This document shows, in pieces, positions 34,570-46,975 of a stretch of DNA of 62,000 bases. Under the pieces are notes generated by a model that worked only from the letters and a program-made list of their open reading frames with translations, was not told the DNA's origin and did not search any database. The position numbers and the translations under genes were made by a program. How positions within the stretch are numbered: the stretch's first letter is position 1; the number at the start of each line of letters is the position of its first letter. Source of the DNA: Gnetum montanum (Eukaryota; Streptophyta; Gnetopsida; Gnetales; Gnetaceae); NCBI GenBank assembly GCA_015680685.1, contig MNCI01002656.1:127910-189909 (forward strand). The letters run 5' to 3'.

Positions 34570-37500
34570 GACTGAGTTGGAATGAGGAGATCCAAAAAAT
34601 TGAATTTGGTTGTCCACCCATTGAGATATTTGTTGTACTAGCTTACTTTGGCTCATAGAAAAGCTTCACTTGTTGGATGTTGACCAACTGTTTTTTATTT
34701 GGGTTCTTAGGCTTGTATATGGTCACAGCCCCAGATGAAAAGGTTTTAGCAATTATATAAGGTCCCTTCCACAACGTTTGAAATGTTGTCTTCTATTATA
34801 CATGTGTGGGGTTCTAGTAGAGAATCTTATCTCCCGGATGGAATTTTACTTTTCGTATTCTTTGATCATGTCATTGTTTATTGAATGCCTTGTGCACTTC
34901 ATTTAAAAATAGGACCACTAATCGATTCTCATCTAGAACATTGAGGTTGATCAATCTTTCTTATTGTGCTAGACTTAGGTCAAGATTCAATTCACAGGTT
35001 GTTGAGAGTGTATGAAGCTTAGATTGAACTAGAAGTGTTGGAAGTTTTTCATCCACTAACTCATAAGGAGATTAGCCAATAGGGAGTTTCTATGTTGAAT
35101 GGTAGGCCCTAAGGGCATCACTGAGTTTTGTGCTCCAATCTCTCCTATATTTTCTTATGGTCCTTATTAGGATTTTTGTGATCTCCCTATTGGTTACCTC
35201 TACTTGATTGTTGACTTGAGGTGATAAGATGTTGTTAATTTATGTTCAACCCCTAAGTTTTGTATCAATTTTTTAAAAGTGACACATATGAAGTGAGTTC
35301 CATTATTAGAAATTAGTGCACATGGCATTCCAAATCTATTGACAATATTTTTTTGTACAAATATAGTAGTAGGAGATGATGTACAATCAATGATGGCTAT
35401 TGCTTTTACCCATTTGGTGTAGTAGTTGATTACTATAATGATATATGCCTTTCCATTGGACATGGGTCTGATGGAACCCATGAAGTCTATGCCCCATATG
35501 TCAAAGGGCTCTAATGGTTGAATCCACTGTTGAGGATCCTTCATTCGAGCGGTCATCCCACCATCTCTTTGACAACATTCACAAGATTAGACAAACTGAT
35601 GGGCATCCCTGAAGATTGTAGGTTAATAGTATCTTGCCATCAAGATTTTTATGGCTTTGTGCCTCCCTGCATAGTGGCCTCTACAAGGATCTTTGTGAGC
35701 ATCCTAGAGAATGCCTAGTTTTTCTGCATCAGGGACACACCAATGAACTAGGCCATCGATGCACACCTTGTAAAGGTGTCTATTGATTTGCATGAAGTAT
35801 TTTGTCCAATGAAGAAATTGTTGTTTCTTCCTAAAGTCCATACATTGTGGCGTCTCTTGAGTGAGAAGGCAAGTGAGGATGTCATCGTACCATTTTATTT
35901 TTATGGGCACTTGGTCATTTATTGCTCTTGTAAAGAGGAGTTCATTTGGAAAATGATCAGAGAGTGGGCTCTCCTCCTCTTTGTTATCCCATCTTAATTA
36001 AGAGAGATGGTCAATGATCACATTCTCAGTCCCTTTTCGATCTACCATTATGAGATTGAATTCATGCAAGATCACAAATCACCATATGATATGGGGGCTC
36101 ATCGTCAGCTTGTTCATTAAGAAGTGGATGGCACTATGGTTTGTATGCACAAATATTTTATAACCAAGCACATAGTGCTTGAAATTTTCAAGATCATACA
36201 CCACTGCCGTTAATTCTTTCTCCGTTGTGGTGTAATTTAGCTATGCACCCACAATGCTTTGGCTTTCACAATGAATGTAATATAAAAATTTTTTATCATC
36301 CAACTATGTAAGCACAGCTCCCAAAGCATAATTAGATGCATTCGTCATTATGTGAAATGGTCTAGACCAGTATGGTGCTTGTAGAATCAGAGTCTTTACA
36401 AGCTTTTCCTTTAGTAGTTGGAATGTATGTTTGCACTCTTTGGTCCAAATGAATGGAGCATCTTTCTTTGTAAGCTTGACTAATGGCTTTGTAATCTTAG
36501 AGAAATTCTCTATGAATCACTGGTAGTAGCGAGTATGTCCAAGGAATAATCGGACATCTTTAATTATCTTTGGTTGACATGTGATTCCTTGGATGGCCCT
36601 TATTTTTTCTGGGTCTACCTCAATCCATGCTTAAGTAATTTTGTGCCCTACTACTATGGCTTCCTGGAGCATTAGATGGCTTTTCTGCCAATTAAGCCTA
36701 AGGTTTGTTTTGACATATCTTTTCGGTACCTACTCAAGGCTATCCAGGACTTGCTCAAATGTAGCCCCATAGGTAGAGAAGTCATCCATGAAGACTTCTA
36801 CCCTGCTACCAATTTACTGTTGGAAGATACTAAGGACTAGGCATTGAAATGTTGTAGGGGTATTGCATAGACTGAACAACACCTTACAATATGCAAAAGT
36901 CCCCCATGTACTTGTGATGTTGTCTTGGCTTGATCTTCTAGCGCAATTTGGATTTGGTTATAGCCATCATAACCATCCAAGAAGCTATAATAGCAATGCC
37001 CAGAGATAGTGTTCAACACTTGGTCCATAAAAGGAAATGGAAAATGATTTTTAAATGTTTTCATATTCAATAGCCTAAATTCGGTGCAGACTTGCCACTT
37101 ACCACCTTTCTTTAGCATAATTACGAGTGAGCTAACCCACTCACTATCCACAATGGGATAGATGAACCTTGCCTTGAGAAGTTGTTTTATTTCCTTCTTA
37201 GCAATCTATTTCAATTTGGGGTTTAGTTGCCTCTGTAGTTGTCTTCTTGGCTTCATGGCTAAGTCGAGGTAGATGCGATGCTGGCATATCCTTGGATCAA
37301 TTTTTGTCAGCTTGGGATATGACCAAGCAAAGGCTATTAGCCATTTGTTAACCACATTTAACAACTTTTCTTTTTGTTTAGGAGTAAGTTTGACATTAGT
37401 TATGATCAATTTTCCATTATTTAAAAATGCACAGTCCATGCTAGCTAGTAGAGTTTTTAACTCTAAGGGTTCATCTTTGAAATTATCAGGGATTTCCAAC

Positions 37501-38190
37501 TCTTCCCAACAAGTATCATCATCTTTATTATCGGAGAGGAGTTGGTGATGAACTTACTCTAGTTCATCCATGCCTTCGACATAAGCATATGTTAGGCTCT
37601 TAATTAGTTTCATGCATAATGTGTTATTGTCAGAGTCAACTATTAGCCACTGGGTGCCCTTCTATTTTGTGGCTGCTGCATACAAATGCCTTTGGATCTC
37701 TGTTTCTTATGCATACTGATTGCATGCTGTAATGAATGTACTTTTGATGGACTAGATTTTCTACACATAATTGCACTTGCTATTGCTCTATGCGATGCAT
37801 GGAACATGGTTTTTCTCTAGCCTTCCAAATTCATTTTCCTTGGAGATTTCCAAGGAGAGGTCCCTTATGCCTATTTGTGTATCTACTATGCTTAACCATG
37901 CCCTTCCCACAATGATGGGAAAGTCACCTTTGTAGTTTTCTACCTTGATCATTAGAAAATCAATAAGATAAGACCACTCACTAACTTTGGTCACAATGTC
38001 CTCCACTAATCCAAAATGAACAATGATTGATTGGTTTTCCAATTCTAAACAAATGTTACTCTTCTTGAGAGGTGGTAGGTTCCAAGCTTTGTACATGTCA
38101 TGGGAGATGAGATTAACACTAGAACTAGAATCAAGAAGGGCCTTGCATGGCTTAGGTCTAGTAATCTATAAGTAAAAAATAGGACTTCTT
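34570..38190 (-). pseudogene. pol: pol of element B (protease, RT, RNase H, integrase), broken
   Basis: The protease remnant (38132-37788) has its catalytic Asp, but the D-[ST]-G-A motif reads DSSSSVN (Asp codon 38130-38132), so the glycine is lost. RT begins at 37499 (IDPRICQHRIYLD), continues with WVSSLVIMLKKGGKW and FLDGYDGYNQIQIA (37151-36837), and has the FMDD active site at 36781-36792. RNase H follows (about 36500-36000). The integrase zinc-binding part keeps a C-E-C-C pair (about 35580). The integrase core at 35200-35556 has IDFMG for the first Asp, but the second reads SNNGTHF, where Asp has become Asn (codon 35315-35317). Further text (VEVTNREITKIL, KFHPGDKILY) continues to about 34570. 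Stops and frameshifts separate the parts, so it cannot make an active enzyme. Confidence 0.9.
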
Positions 38191-38193
38191 GGG

Positions 38194-41051
38194 TTAAATC
38201 TTTTCATGGATAATAGTGATGTTGAAATGAGGCATGGCTTGGAGAAACATGTTGTTGAACATAGTACCCGTATGGATCTGGTTGCCTATAAGGGTACTAC
38301 TATATTGGCGATGGCATTCCCCATGATTGTGGTTGGTGCCACTATTGATATTGTTCATATGGTTGTCGTGGAGCTCCATTTGGGTACTAAGCTTGTTGTT
38401 GTTGGTGGAGCTGCCTTGGATTGCCTTGAGGATAAGGTAATCGTCTAGTTGTTTACCTTTGTACTAGTTGCGAATTCAACACATACATCCCATACTCTTG
38501 TAAGTGTGACACCACAAGGCAACATCCTTGAGGATGTTCATATTGACAAATGTCACAACTAATATCATCATTGGAGTCTATCTCCACAGCTTCTTCTACT
38601 ACAATAGCTTTGCCCTTACCTCTTTAGTAGGTACATTCAGTTGCTTTTTGCCTCTTGCGAGTATGATCACTATTTTGCTCTTTGTATTCTTCAGCAATCT
38701 TCATAACGATTTGGAGCTTTTCATCTAAAGAGTCCCATAATTTATCATCCTTTATCGAAATACTAGATATAGATCTTTGGATGGGCAAGGTTTTTTTATT
38801 TACCACTTCATCGACTGGTGACTCCTCCTCATCACAAAATCGAACCTCTCTTTTTCTTATGGAAGGGTCCCTATTATATTCTTCCACACTTTTCTATTTT
38901 CGTAACTCACCTTATTCTTTTACAACTTGTTCTATTAGCCTTTGTATCTGATGAGCTCTTAATTTGGATAATCTCCCTTGGGCATAAACCCCAAGAGTTC
39001 TTGTGGTTTCTGCTCTGAGCTTGTTTATAATGTGGCAGAGTTGTTTCCTTTGAGAATAACCATGGCCAGGGCATTGATGTAAGAGAGAGTAGTATCTACC
39101 CATGATGGCATCCAAGGGTTCATGTGTTTCTTATTTCTTGCCTTGGATTTGCCTTCTTAGGTTGGATACTCAGGAGTGTGTATGGTATTTATCATTAAAT
39201 AGTTCAAGCATTGTACTCCATTTACAAATGGATTTTGGCTACAAGGACCAGTACTAGCTTTTAGCTTTGATGAGTGTCTTGGGGAATAGCTTGAATTTCT
39301 ACCAATCATTTTGAATATTCTGTATGGCAAAGATATTGTGGAAAGCTTGTAGATGTGTCTGTGGATCAAAGTTATATCCCCCCTTAAATCTTGGGATATT
39401 GTTCATGTCTAAACACTTGATTTGATTGTCTTTCACATGCCTATTTGGAATCTTCACTACCTCTACAATGTTAAGCATGCTTCAAGTCACCAACAGAGGC
39501 TCATCATCATCATGATTTCGTTGTCACTTATGATGTCCTTAGTTACGCCTTTGATTATTGTGGGCATGGTGATTAATATTATTGCCTCAATGCTCACCTT
39601 CATCATGGTTGTTTCTTCTGCGACATCTTTCAAAATTGATGGGACACGATATTGCGGTGCGTCATCATATCTATAAATAAGAGGCGGCTCTCCCTTGTTT
39701 CCTCATCCTAGGCTAGATAGTAGGGAAACTTTGGTAGATTGATCACTCTAGAGATAGAATATTTTCCATGTGCCCGTAGTAGGAGTCCTAAAGTGAACGG
39801 ATCTTTATTCGAGCAAACATTGTACTTGACCACAAGTTTGTGTACGACAATAAAGATGAGCTTCTTGGATAAACCTTGCAGTGCATGGAATAGGATAATT
39901 AGGATTTTATTTACTGTTATTTATTACTTGTTATTTATTATCTGTTGTTTATTGCTTTCTCTCTCAACCCTTCTCTCCTAGTTAAGTGCCTCAGTACGAC
40001 CGCTTCGAGCACTTGCGTTACGCATGGTGATCCCAACAACGACTAGCGTTTGGTAGCCACGGTGGCATCGGTTCAGGGTGTGTATGGTAAGTGGGAATGG
40101 ATGCTGACGCTAGGTAATTTAGACTTAGTTCATTAGTTAGAGTTAGTAATTAGTTTCTCAACCCTTCACCTTGTTAGCATAGGAGACAAAAACATAAAAA
40201 GCTATAAAAATCATATACCTTAGACTTACTTAACCATACACCGTGAAAACTACAAGTAAGTCTAGGAAGACAATGAATGATTAACCCTAAGTGTTCCATG
40301 GGCGTGTAGGCACTTAGTCTGCGGAGTTCGACCAATCGTGCATGCTACGCTCGTATTCATATGGTTAAGTGTAGGGGTATCTCGCCACTCATCAAAAATC
40401 AAAAGAGGAAGAAGAAGCAGATAGAGATGAAGAGGGGAAAGAGGGAGGAGGACTACCTCCACCATGAAATCTACCAACTCCCCCTTGGGTATCATGGCCA
40501 TGTTCATTATTTTTCGTATAAACTTGATGCTTGTTTGATCCCTTGCATTGACTGCCATCTTTCTTTAAACCTAAATTGTGGATTGTAGACTACAGAGTCA
40601 AGGTTACATCCTCATCACCATTAACAAAGGGTAGAGAACTTTCATGCTGAGAGCCCTTAGAAGGAGGGTTCTCATTGTCATCTTGATTTAGTAGGAACAA
40701 GGGATTTGTGAACCATTTCCCCTTAGCATCCTTATGATGTCCCTCTTGATGTCAATCTCTTCTACATTGTGTGTTAGTGGGTCGATAGTCCTGAAAGTTA
40801 TAATCGTGCACAATGTACTCCTCTTGAAGATCATGGATACCTAACTTCTTAAGTGTTCGAAACAACATCATGGTTATAAATCGATCGAGGGGCATTACAA
40901 TGTTACCCTCCATATCATGCCATTGCAATTGTTCATCCTAATGTAGAATGAAGGTGAAGTCCGATACATACTCATTGGGATGAGTATATACCACTTTGCA
41001 CTCTTGTGAGACTGTCGGTTTTGTATCATTTCGCTAGTGAGAAGAAGACAT
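38194..41051 (-). pseudogene. gag: gag of element B, broken and split by a solo LTR
   Basis: The frame starts at ATG 41051 (MSSSH...), with a poorly conserved N-terminal part to about 40400. The solo LTR at 39637-40394 then interrupts it. The gag core continues at 39369-38912 (RYYSLLHQCPGHGYSQRKQL, AQGRLSKLRAHQIQRLIEQV). A charged linker (38887-38624) and a CX2CX3HX4C zinc knuckle (CDICQYEHPQGCC, about 38500-38545) follow. The same knuckle form occurs in elements A and C. Confidence 0.8.
39637..40394 (+). mobile_element. solo LTR (D-type) inserted in gag of element B
   Basis: The 758-bp LTR starts TGATGG and ends TCATCA and lies opposite to its host element. It is flanked on both sides by AAAAT (39632-39636 and 40395-40399). 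It has a short GATATT-type U3, a TATA box (CTATAAATAAGAG at 39670-39682) and the D-type R/U5. No internal sequence remains, so a full element was lost by recombination between its LTRs. Confidence 0.9.
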
Positions 41052-41182
41052 TTTGCAAACAAATAGAGTATTAGTGTGCTTTTGTAGTTATATTATTTGA
41101 AAATGATATCAACCTTGAGGTTTGTCCAATGATATTAATAATATCCACTAAACCTAAATAGCGCATTTTTCAACAAACACAG

Positions 41183-41200
41183 TCCCCAGCAATGATGCCA
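41183..41200 (-). promoter_or_regulatory. primer binding site of element B (tRNA-Asp type)
   Basis: The minus strand reads TGGCATCATTGCTGGGGA one base inside the 5' LTR. It is close to the complement of the tRNA-Asp 3' end, with a few transitions. Confidence 0.8.
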
Positions 41201-41201
41201 A

Positions 41202-42148
41202 TGATGAGCGGTGAAGGTACCCCTAAGCTCAACCATATGAATCACGAAGCATTCACGCACAATCTAGTCAAATTCTATGGACTCTTTAGTTTCTAGTGCA
41301 CTAGTTTTCTAGGAAGTGAATCTTATCCTAAGATCATTTGTTTTCTTCCCAATTACACTTGTGAAGTACAAAGGTATGGTTAAGTGTAATTAAGGCATAT
41401 GATTTTTGTCATTTTATGTTATATGTTCTTCGGTACTTGAAAAGAGAGACAAAGTAATTTAATGACTAATTTGATCTAACTAACTAACTAGTCTCTAGCT
41501 AATCCTAACATAAGCATTTGATCCCACTTTTTGTACACGTTCTAAACCCATGTATCCACTACTGAGTTACCAAGCGTTATGCTATTGGTTGCACCAAGCA
41601 ATAACATTGCTAGGATTACCAAGCAAAACATGTTACACTCAAAGTAGTCGTATTTATGTAGTTAATCTATCTAGCTTATCTTGCTTAATTAGCTTAATTA
41701 TTGGAAAAACATTAAATAATTAACTAAAACCATTAAATGCATAAATAAATATCTAAACTATCCAGAATGTTGCAAGGTTTATCAAGAAGCTCATCTTTAT
41801 TGTTGTATACATTGTCATGCTCAAGTACAACGATACTTAAATAAAGATTTGTACATTTAATGACTTCTGCTGTAAGCACTCGGGAAAAATATTCTAACTT
41901 TCAAATGTAAAAATTGCAAGAGTTCTAGGGCTACTATGAATTGGATGCCCATAAACACGTTTGGGAGCTTGTATTTATAGTTTTTGCTCTAGGGCAGTGT
42001 TTACAAGGCTCTATCAACATAGCAAACGCTATGTGAATGTGACCTCATCAACGGGGCAACACCACGTAAATGGGGCCTCGTTGATGGGGGCCCGTTGATG
42101 AGGCCTCGTCAACAAGGGCCCGTTGATGTGACACTTTGATGCTCATCA
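41202..42148 (-). mobile_element. 5' LTR of element B
   Basis: The 947-bp LTR runs from TGATGA to TCATCA (42143-42148). Its R/U5 is related to the other LTRs (CTCAACCATATGAATCACG, CTAGGATTACCAAGC). U3 differs: instead of GATATC repeats it has CATCAACG/GGCC-type repeats at 42043-42130 before the TATA (TATTTATAG at 41973-41981). Confidence 0.85.
42030..42130. repeat. CATCAACGRGGCC-type repeats in the U3 of element B's LTR
   Basis: GGGCCTCGTTGATG, GGGCCCGTTGATGAGGCCTC and GGGCCCGTTGATG recur within about 90 bases, with CATCAACGGGGC at the left edge. They lie upstream of the TATA in LTR orientation, where GATATC repeats lie in the other LTR subtypes. Confidence 0.75.
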
Positions 42149-42156
42149 CAGAGGTT

Positions 42157-43585
42157 GCTTGAAAATGTTAAAATAATATTTGGGAATGGAACCCTCTTTG
42201 AAATTTTGAAACTTGAAGAGTTTACAGGTTTCCTTACAATAATTTTTTATGGGGACAATTACCTAAAGTAATAATATGGATCTCACCCTTGCATGGGTAA
42301 TGGTACGACTCTTCTATGTTCTGCACATGATACGTTTTGCCCTGGTGTGGAAGAAGAAAACTAGTAGCATTTCACTTAACAAGTTTAAAATTTCTCTTTT
42401 TCGCCTTATTTAAAGCCTACAATTCTCTTTGTTTCTCAAATTTTAATGTTCACATCGACATAATAGTTCTGCACGTTTTGTTTGAAGAAATCGAATCCAA
42501 ATGGTGTCTTTTTGTTTTGGCAATTCTTGAGTGATTCACATATTTCCTTCTAGACATTTAAGAATTTCAACATGGTCAGCCAAGTTGGCCATGCAAATCA
42601 CCTCAAAAGAGTATATTTAGTTAACACTTTCTTGCACACTCATTTTCGTGGTCATCAAAGTTTATGCATGTTTGCTATGGAACATCGAAGAGTTTTTAAA
42701 TGCCATTGCTGGAATTGGTGCTATTTACTGGCTGTTCTTGGTTTCTCTTCCTATTAGTGAGGTATGTCTTTAATGTTTAATATTATTTGTTCATTTAGGA
42801 TTTTGATATTGTTCTATGTTTGAATAAAAATAGTTTTTCATGGTGTTTTGCTGTGTCTTTAGCCTTTTGATTTCTTTGCCCTGTTTTACGACAAAGAATT
42901 TGCAACAATTTTACATTACTAAAGTTATCAAAGGTTTTCTCCAATAGGTTAAAGAATCTCATAGTTTATTTAACCGTCAAAATTCAACTCTTGATACCAC
43001 GATATTCCACATGTTACTCTTACCCATTTTTTTTTTTGTTTCTGTTTTTTTTTATACTATATACCAAGTTAACTGTATATCAAGTTCATCAATTAAGTTT
43101 AGTGAGCACGGAGTTCATGTTTTAAATTTTTCTTGGTAATGGCGGAAGACTAAGTAGCTTGGCTTATGTGAACTTACTAAAATAGACACCTTTGTTCATG
43201 AGGAATGGGGAAAGGTGATATTCACCACGTGTTATTGTAGTAATGCCTATTGAGCCAAGGGAATGAATTTCGTCTGTCTTTATTGAATTTATTGAAGAAG
43301 AAGAGAAAGATCTAAAAGTAGTTTGGCCATGGCTATCTATTTTATCTTAACCAAGCATGTTTCTGGGAAAGGATTTTTTGCTTTTTCAATGATGCAAATG
43401 ATGAACACTAATCATGATGCAGAGGAAGTGATTTAGTAACATGATTTGTACCTAAAATGTTCGATAGTGAAATCATTCTTGGCAAAGTGGGCTTTCATTT
43501 GGAATTTCATGAGAGCAACAACTACTATATCCGTTTAGTTGTTTCTCATATTTGGGGTATATCATTTTGTAGTTTTGTACAAGTT
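42157..43585 (+). repeat. copy 1 of an old segmental duplication
   Basis: It matches 43844-45078 plus 45961-46035 along its length, starting CTTGAAAATGTTAAA and ending near TTTCTCATATTTGGGG. It contains no coding domain I recognise and reads like intronic or UTR DNA. It begins 8 bases after the end of element B's LTR. Confidence 0.7.
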
Positions 43586-44106
43586 TCTTCTCTGGCTCTC
43601 TTCTGTGGTTCGACACAACTCCACTCGAGAATGCTTGCAATCTCCTTTAATGCGGGCAATTTACTAAGTTATGAACAACATGTGCTGCTTAAAATACTAT
43701 GACATTATATCTACGTATACGCCGGGTTTTTAGATATGTAAAAGTGTTGTTCAAAGAATGCTTAGATTTTATTCTGTTGAGGAAAGGAGAGGGTATAACA
43801 AGATTGAAAAGGGGATAGGCGCAAAGTAAGTACAGAGGATAGGCTTGAAAATGTTAAAGAATATTTGGAATGAAACCCAATTTGAAATTTTGGAACTTGA
43901 AGATTTACAATAAATTTTTATGGGCACTGTGACCTAAAGTAATAATATAGGTCTGACCCTTGCACCGGTGATGGTACAATCCTTCTATATTCTGTGCCTG
44001 CTACGTTCTGCCCTGGTGCAGAAGAAGAGTAGCATTTCACTTAACAAGTTTAAAATTTCTTTCTTTTGCCCTATTTAAAGCCTATGATTGTCTCTGTTTC
44101 TCAATT

Positions 44107-44198
44107 TTGTTGTTTACATTCTGAGCGTTTTGTCCGAAGAAATTGATTCCATTTGTTGTTTACATTCTGAGCGTTTTGTCCGAAGAAATTGATTCCAA
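44107..44198 (+). repeat. 46-bp tandem duplication
   Basis: GTTGTTTACATTCTGAGCG and the following GAAGAAATTGATTCCA occur twice in direct succession with a period of 46. Copy 1 of the segmental duplication has only one, so this arose after the copies split. Confidence 0.85.
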
Positions 44199-45079
44199 AT
44201 GGCATCTTTTGCATTTCGGTAGTTCTTGAGCGATTCACATATTTCCTTCCGGATGTTTAAGAATTTCAACATGATCAGCCTGGCTACTCGTGCAGAATCA
44301 CCTCAAAAGAGTGTATTTAGTTACCTTGCTTGCACGTTCGTTTCTACGGCCATCAGGGTTTATGCGCATCTGCTATGAAACATGGGAGGGTTTTTAAACG
44401 TCATTGTTGGAATTGATGCTATTTACTAATGTTCTTACTTTCGCCTCTTCCTAGTACATCTTTAATGTTTAATATTATTTGTTCATTCAGGATTTTACTC
44501 TTTGTCTTTAGCCTTTTGGTTTCTTTGCCCTGTTTTACAGTAAAGAATTTGAAACAACTACGTTACTAAAGTTATCAAAGCTTTGCTCCAGGGTTAAAAA
44601 ATCTCGGTAGTTTATCTGATCATCAAAATTCAACTTTTGGTACTGCGGTTTTTTTTTCTTTTCTTTTTTATTGTATACCAAGTTGACTGTATGACAAGTT
44701 CACCCGTTCAGTTCAATAAGCACAAAATTCATGTTTTGAATTTTTCTTGGTAATGGCGGCAAACTACACAGCTTTGCTTGTGTGAACTGACCAGAATCGA
44801 CACCTTCATTCATGAGGGATGGGGAAAGGTGATATTCACCATGCCTTATTGCAGTAATGCCTATTAAGGCAAGGAAGGGAATGATTTGGGCCTGTGTCTT
44901 TATTGAAGAACAAGTAAAGAAAGATCTAAAGCAGTTTGGCCATGGTTATCTATTTTATCGTGACCAATCATGTTTCAGTAAATGGGAAAGGATTTTTTGC
45001 TTTTCCTGATGATGCAAATGATGAACAGTAATCATGTTGCAGAGGAAGTGACTTGGTAACAGGATTTGTACCTAAAATG

Positions 45080-45960
45080 CCGATGGCAAACCATATCTGA
45101 TTGTGGCTGCAAACTGGAGAAGAAAACCTTAAAACCAAAGCCCTAACAGAGCCTAGAGTTCAAGATGACCCCCTAGTCACCTGCAACAATACAAAAACTT
45201 CGCACCCCTGGAGGAAAGCTAAAAAAGGAAAACAAAACAAAGCTAAAAAAGGAAAACAAAACAAGCAATTTTAATAGAGAAATCACTTTAAGAAAAAGTA
45301 ATATTATTGGTAAAGCCTAATTCTTGACATTGAAGTTGAACATTATGAGCCATAGAGCATTTCATACCATAGTCAGTATAGTTGGTGTTTTGATACCAGG
45401 CATTTAGAAGACATTTTCAAATAAAGGGCATTTTCAAATAAAGAAAATAATCTCAAATAAGAGGATTTCCTAGGCTTTTTAAAGGTCTCGCTTAACACAG
45501 TCATCTTTGAAAATACATAGAGGAAACTGACATAATGGTTAGGAATAAAAACTTGGAGAGATTGACACCACTTCCAAACTTGTTGAGAAAGCGAGCAATC
45601 CCAAAAGACATGTATAAAAGAGTCATCGGCTTGACAAATGGTGCATTTAGGGCAATCAACTTCTCAAAGTGAAGCCTATGTCCAATGGGAAGACCTTGAT
45701 GAATCAGGATCAGGAAACAATGCTTAGGTTGAGCCTTGGAAGTCCAAACACGATGAAAAATAGCTTTCCAATGCTGATTGTCAAGATGCACACTCCATCT
45801 TCTATTTAAAGTGGAGAGTTGGAGTTCTTGCACATGAAATCAAGATTTGGCTTTAGAAAAGCATAAAGAATGCAAAAGGGAGCCATTAGGCGAAAACCAA
45901 AACCAATAGTCATACCACAGACTATTATTATGCAACTTAAGGAAACCTAAGGAAACCTAA
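45080..45960 (-). mobile_element. LINE (L1-type) 3' fragment with RT zinc-binding domain
   Basis: On the minus strand, 45833-45700 encodes WKAIFHRVWTSKAQPKH, and after a frameshift 45660-45560 encodes CTICQADDSFIHVFWDCSLS then QQVWKWCQ. This is the C-terminal zinc-binding domain (zf-RVT) of plant LINE reverse transcriptase. The insert interrupts copy 2 of the segmental duplication between ACCTAAAATG (left) and ACCTAAAAATG (right), which looks like its target duplication. A 24-bp direct repeat (AAAGCTAAAAAAGGAAAAC...) lies at about 45217-45265. The fragment is 5'-truncated and frameshifted. Confidence 0.8.
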
Positions 45961-46035
45961 AAATGATGTGGGCTTTCATTGAGAGCAGCAGCTACTCTAT
46001 AACTTTGCTTGTTTCTCATATTTGGGGTTTGTCAT

Positions 46036-46975
46036 TCTTTAAAGATTTTTATCATTTTTATGTCAAGACTACCTTTGTTTTCTGTGATTTTCTACATATT
46101 TTGTTGCGTGGAGCAAATTTGTTTGGTTCTTCATTGCGTGGTAAAGGAATTTGTGGCTGCTATGTACTTACAGTGACACTTCCCACGAATGACTTGGTTG
46201 ACTGGAACTACAGAATAATAGTTTTGAATTTCTACAATTCCATGGACAGCAGTGGTGCTGTACAAATAAAATTGAATGAACCAATATTACTAAGGCATTA
46301 TTATCTTTACATTGGAATATGTAAGGGACAAGGATGAAATTGTTTATTGTGGCTTGTGGTTCAAAATGATCTAAGGTATGACTTCAGATCATTTAATTCA
46401 TGGAGCAAAATAAAAGTTGAATTTAATGATGCAGTTATTTGACACATGTAAACAACCAGAGACTCCTAAGCATCTTGGTGTTTGCATCCTCTGTCTCGAG
46501 TCTATGTGCATCATTAAATTCAACTTTTCCAATAAATCTGCTGGATAAAGTCGCCACGTTTCTGTTTACTGAGTGGATTGATAGCCGCAGCACAAAAATC
46601 CTGTCTTTGTGAGGCGTTTGATCATTTTGTGGATGACGTCTCTGCTTCCGTATACGGTTGCTTCAGTAATGGCAGATTAGAACAGTCTGGACATGCTTTC
46701 TTCTTTGTTAGAAGAAATGTAAAACGCGATTTTGATCTCTACTTCCAAGCTATAGGTTTTAATAGTAAAACTTCTCCTCCTTCAGCATTTCATCATGCAG
46801 AAAAAGTGGTTCCTAGTTCCAAACAATCGCAGATTTTATCAAGAGCATGACAACATTGCTTTTCCAATTCTTTGAATTCCTCCAAAAAAATCTTACGAAA
46901 GGTCTTTACAGCTAGCTTACCTTCACACGCTAGCTGCACTGCTTGTGTCACAGGATTCCTGCCTAACGTAGGCTA
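46036..46975. other. sequence between the duplication and the GH17 remnant
   Basis: It holds the 22-bp fold-back and a 90-codon plus frame (46578-46850) with no family I recognise. It may be the 5' part (UTR or first intron) of the broken glucanase gene next to it. Confidence 0.35.
46412..46528. repeat. perfect 22-bp inverted repeat (fold-back)
   Basis: Arms at 46412-46433 and 46507-46528 are exact reverse complements (core GTTGAATTTAATGATGCA). The loop is 73 bases and contains a second inverted pair AGACTC/GAGTCT. It could be a small fold-back element or a hairpin precursor. Confidence 0.7.

Larger units (their letters stand above)
30250..42148 (-). mobile_element. element B: decayed autonomous Ty3/gypsy element, 3' end lost
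   Basis: From right to left on the minus strand it has a 5' LTR (41202-42148), a tRNA-Asp-type PBS, gag (split by a solo LTR), protease, RT, RNase H, integrase, a non-coding block, a U3-like segment, an intron-like segment and the accessory ORF. No 3' LTR adjoins the accessory ORF; the LTR at 27098 is of another subtype. Gag-pol order PR-RT-RH-INT and the FMDD RT motif place it in Ty3/gypsy. The tRNA-Asp PBS, the CX2CX3HX4C gag knuckle and an extra 3' gene suggest the Athila/Tat side. All genes carry stops and shifts. Confidence 0.85.
43844..46035 (+). repeat. copy 2 of the segmental duplication, split by a LINE fragment
   Basis: It has the same order as copy 1: CTTGAAAATGTTAAAGAA, CACTTAACAAGTTTAAAATT, GATTCACATATTTCCTTC, TTCTTGGTAATGGCGG, CCTAAAATG, then after the LINE insert GTGGGCTTTCATT and TTTCTCATATTTGGGG. 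It carries its own 46-bp internal duplication at 44107-44198. Confidence 0.7.

Noticed and set aside
46578-46850. 90-codon frame before the GH17 remnant, considered as its first exon
   Set aside because: No similarity to a glucanase signal peptide or any domain I know.
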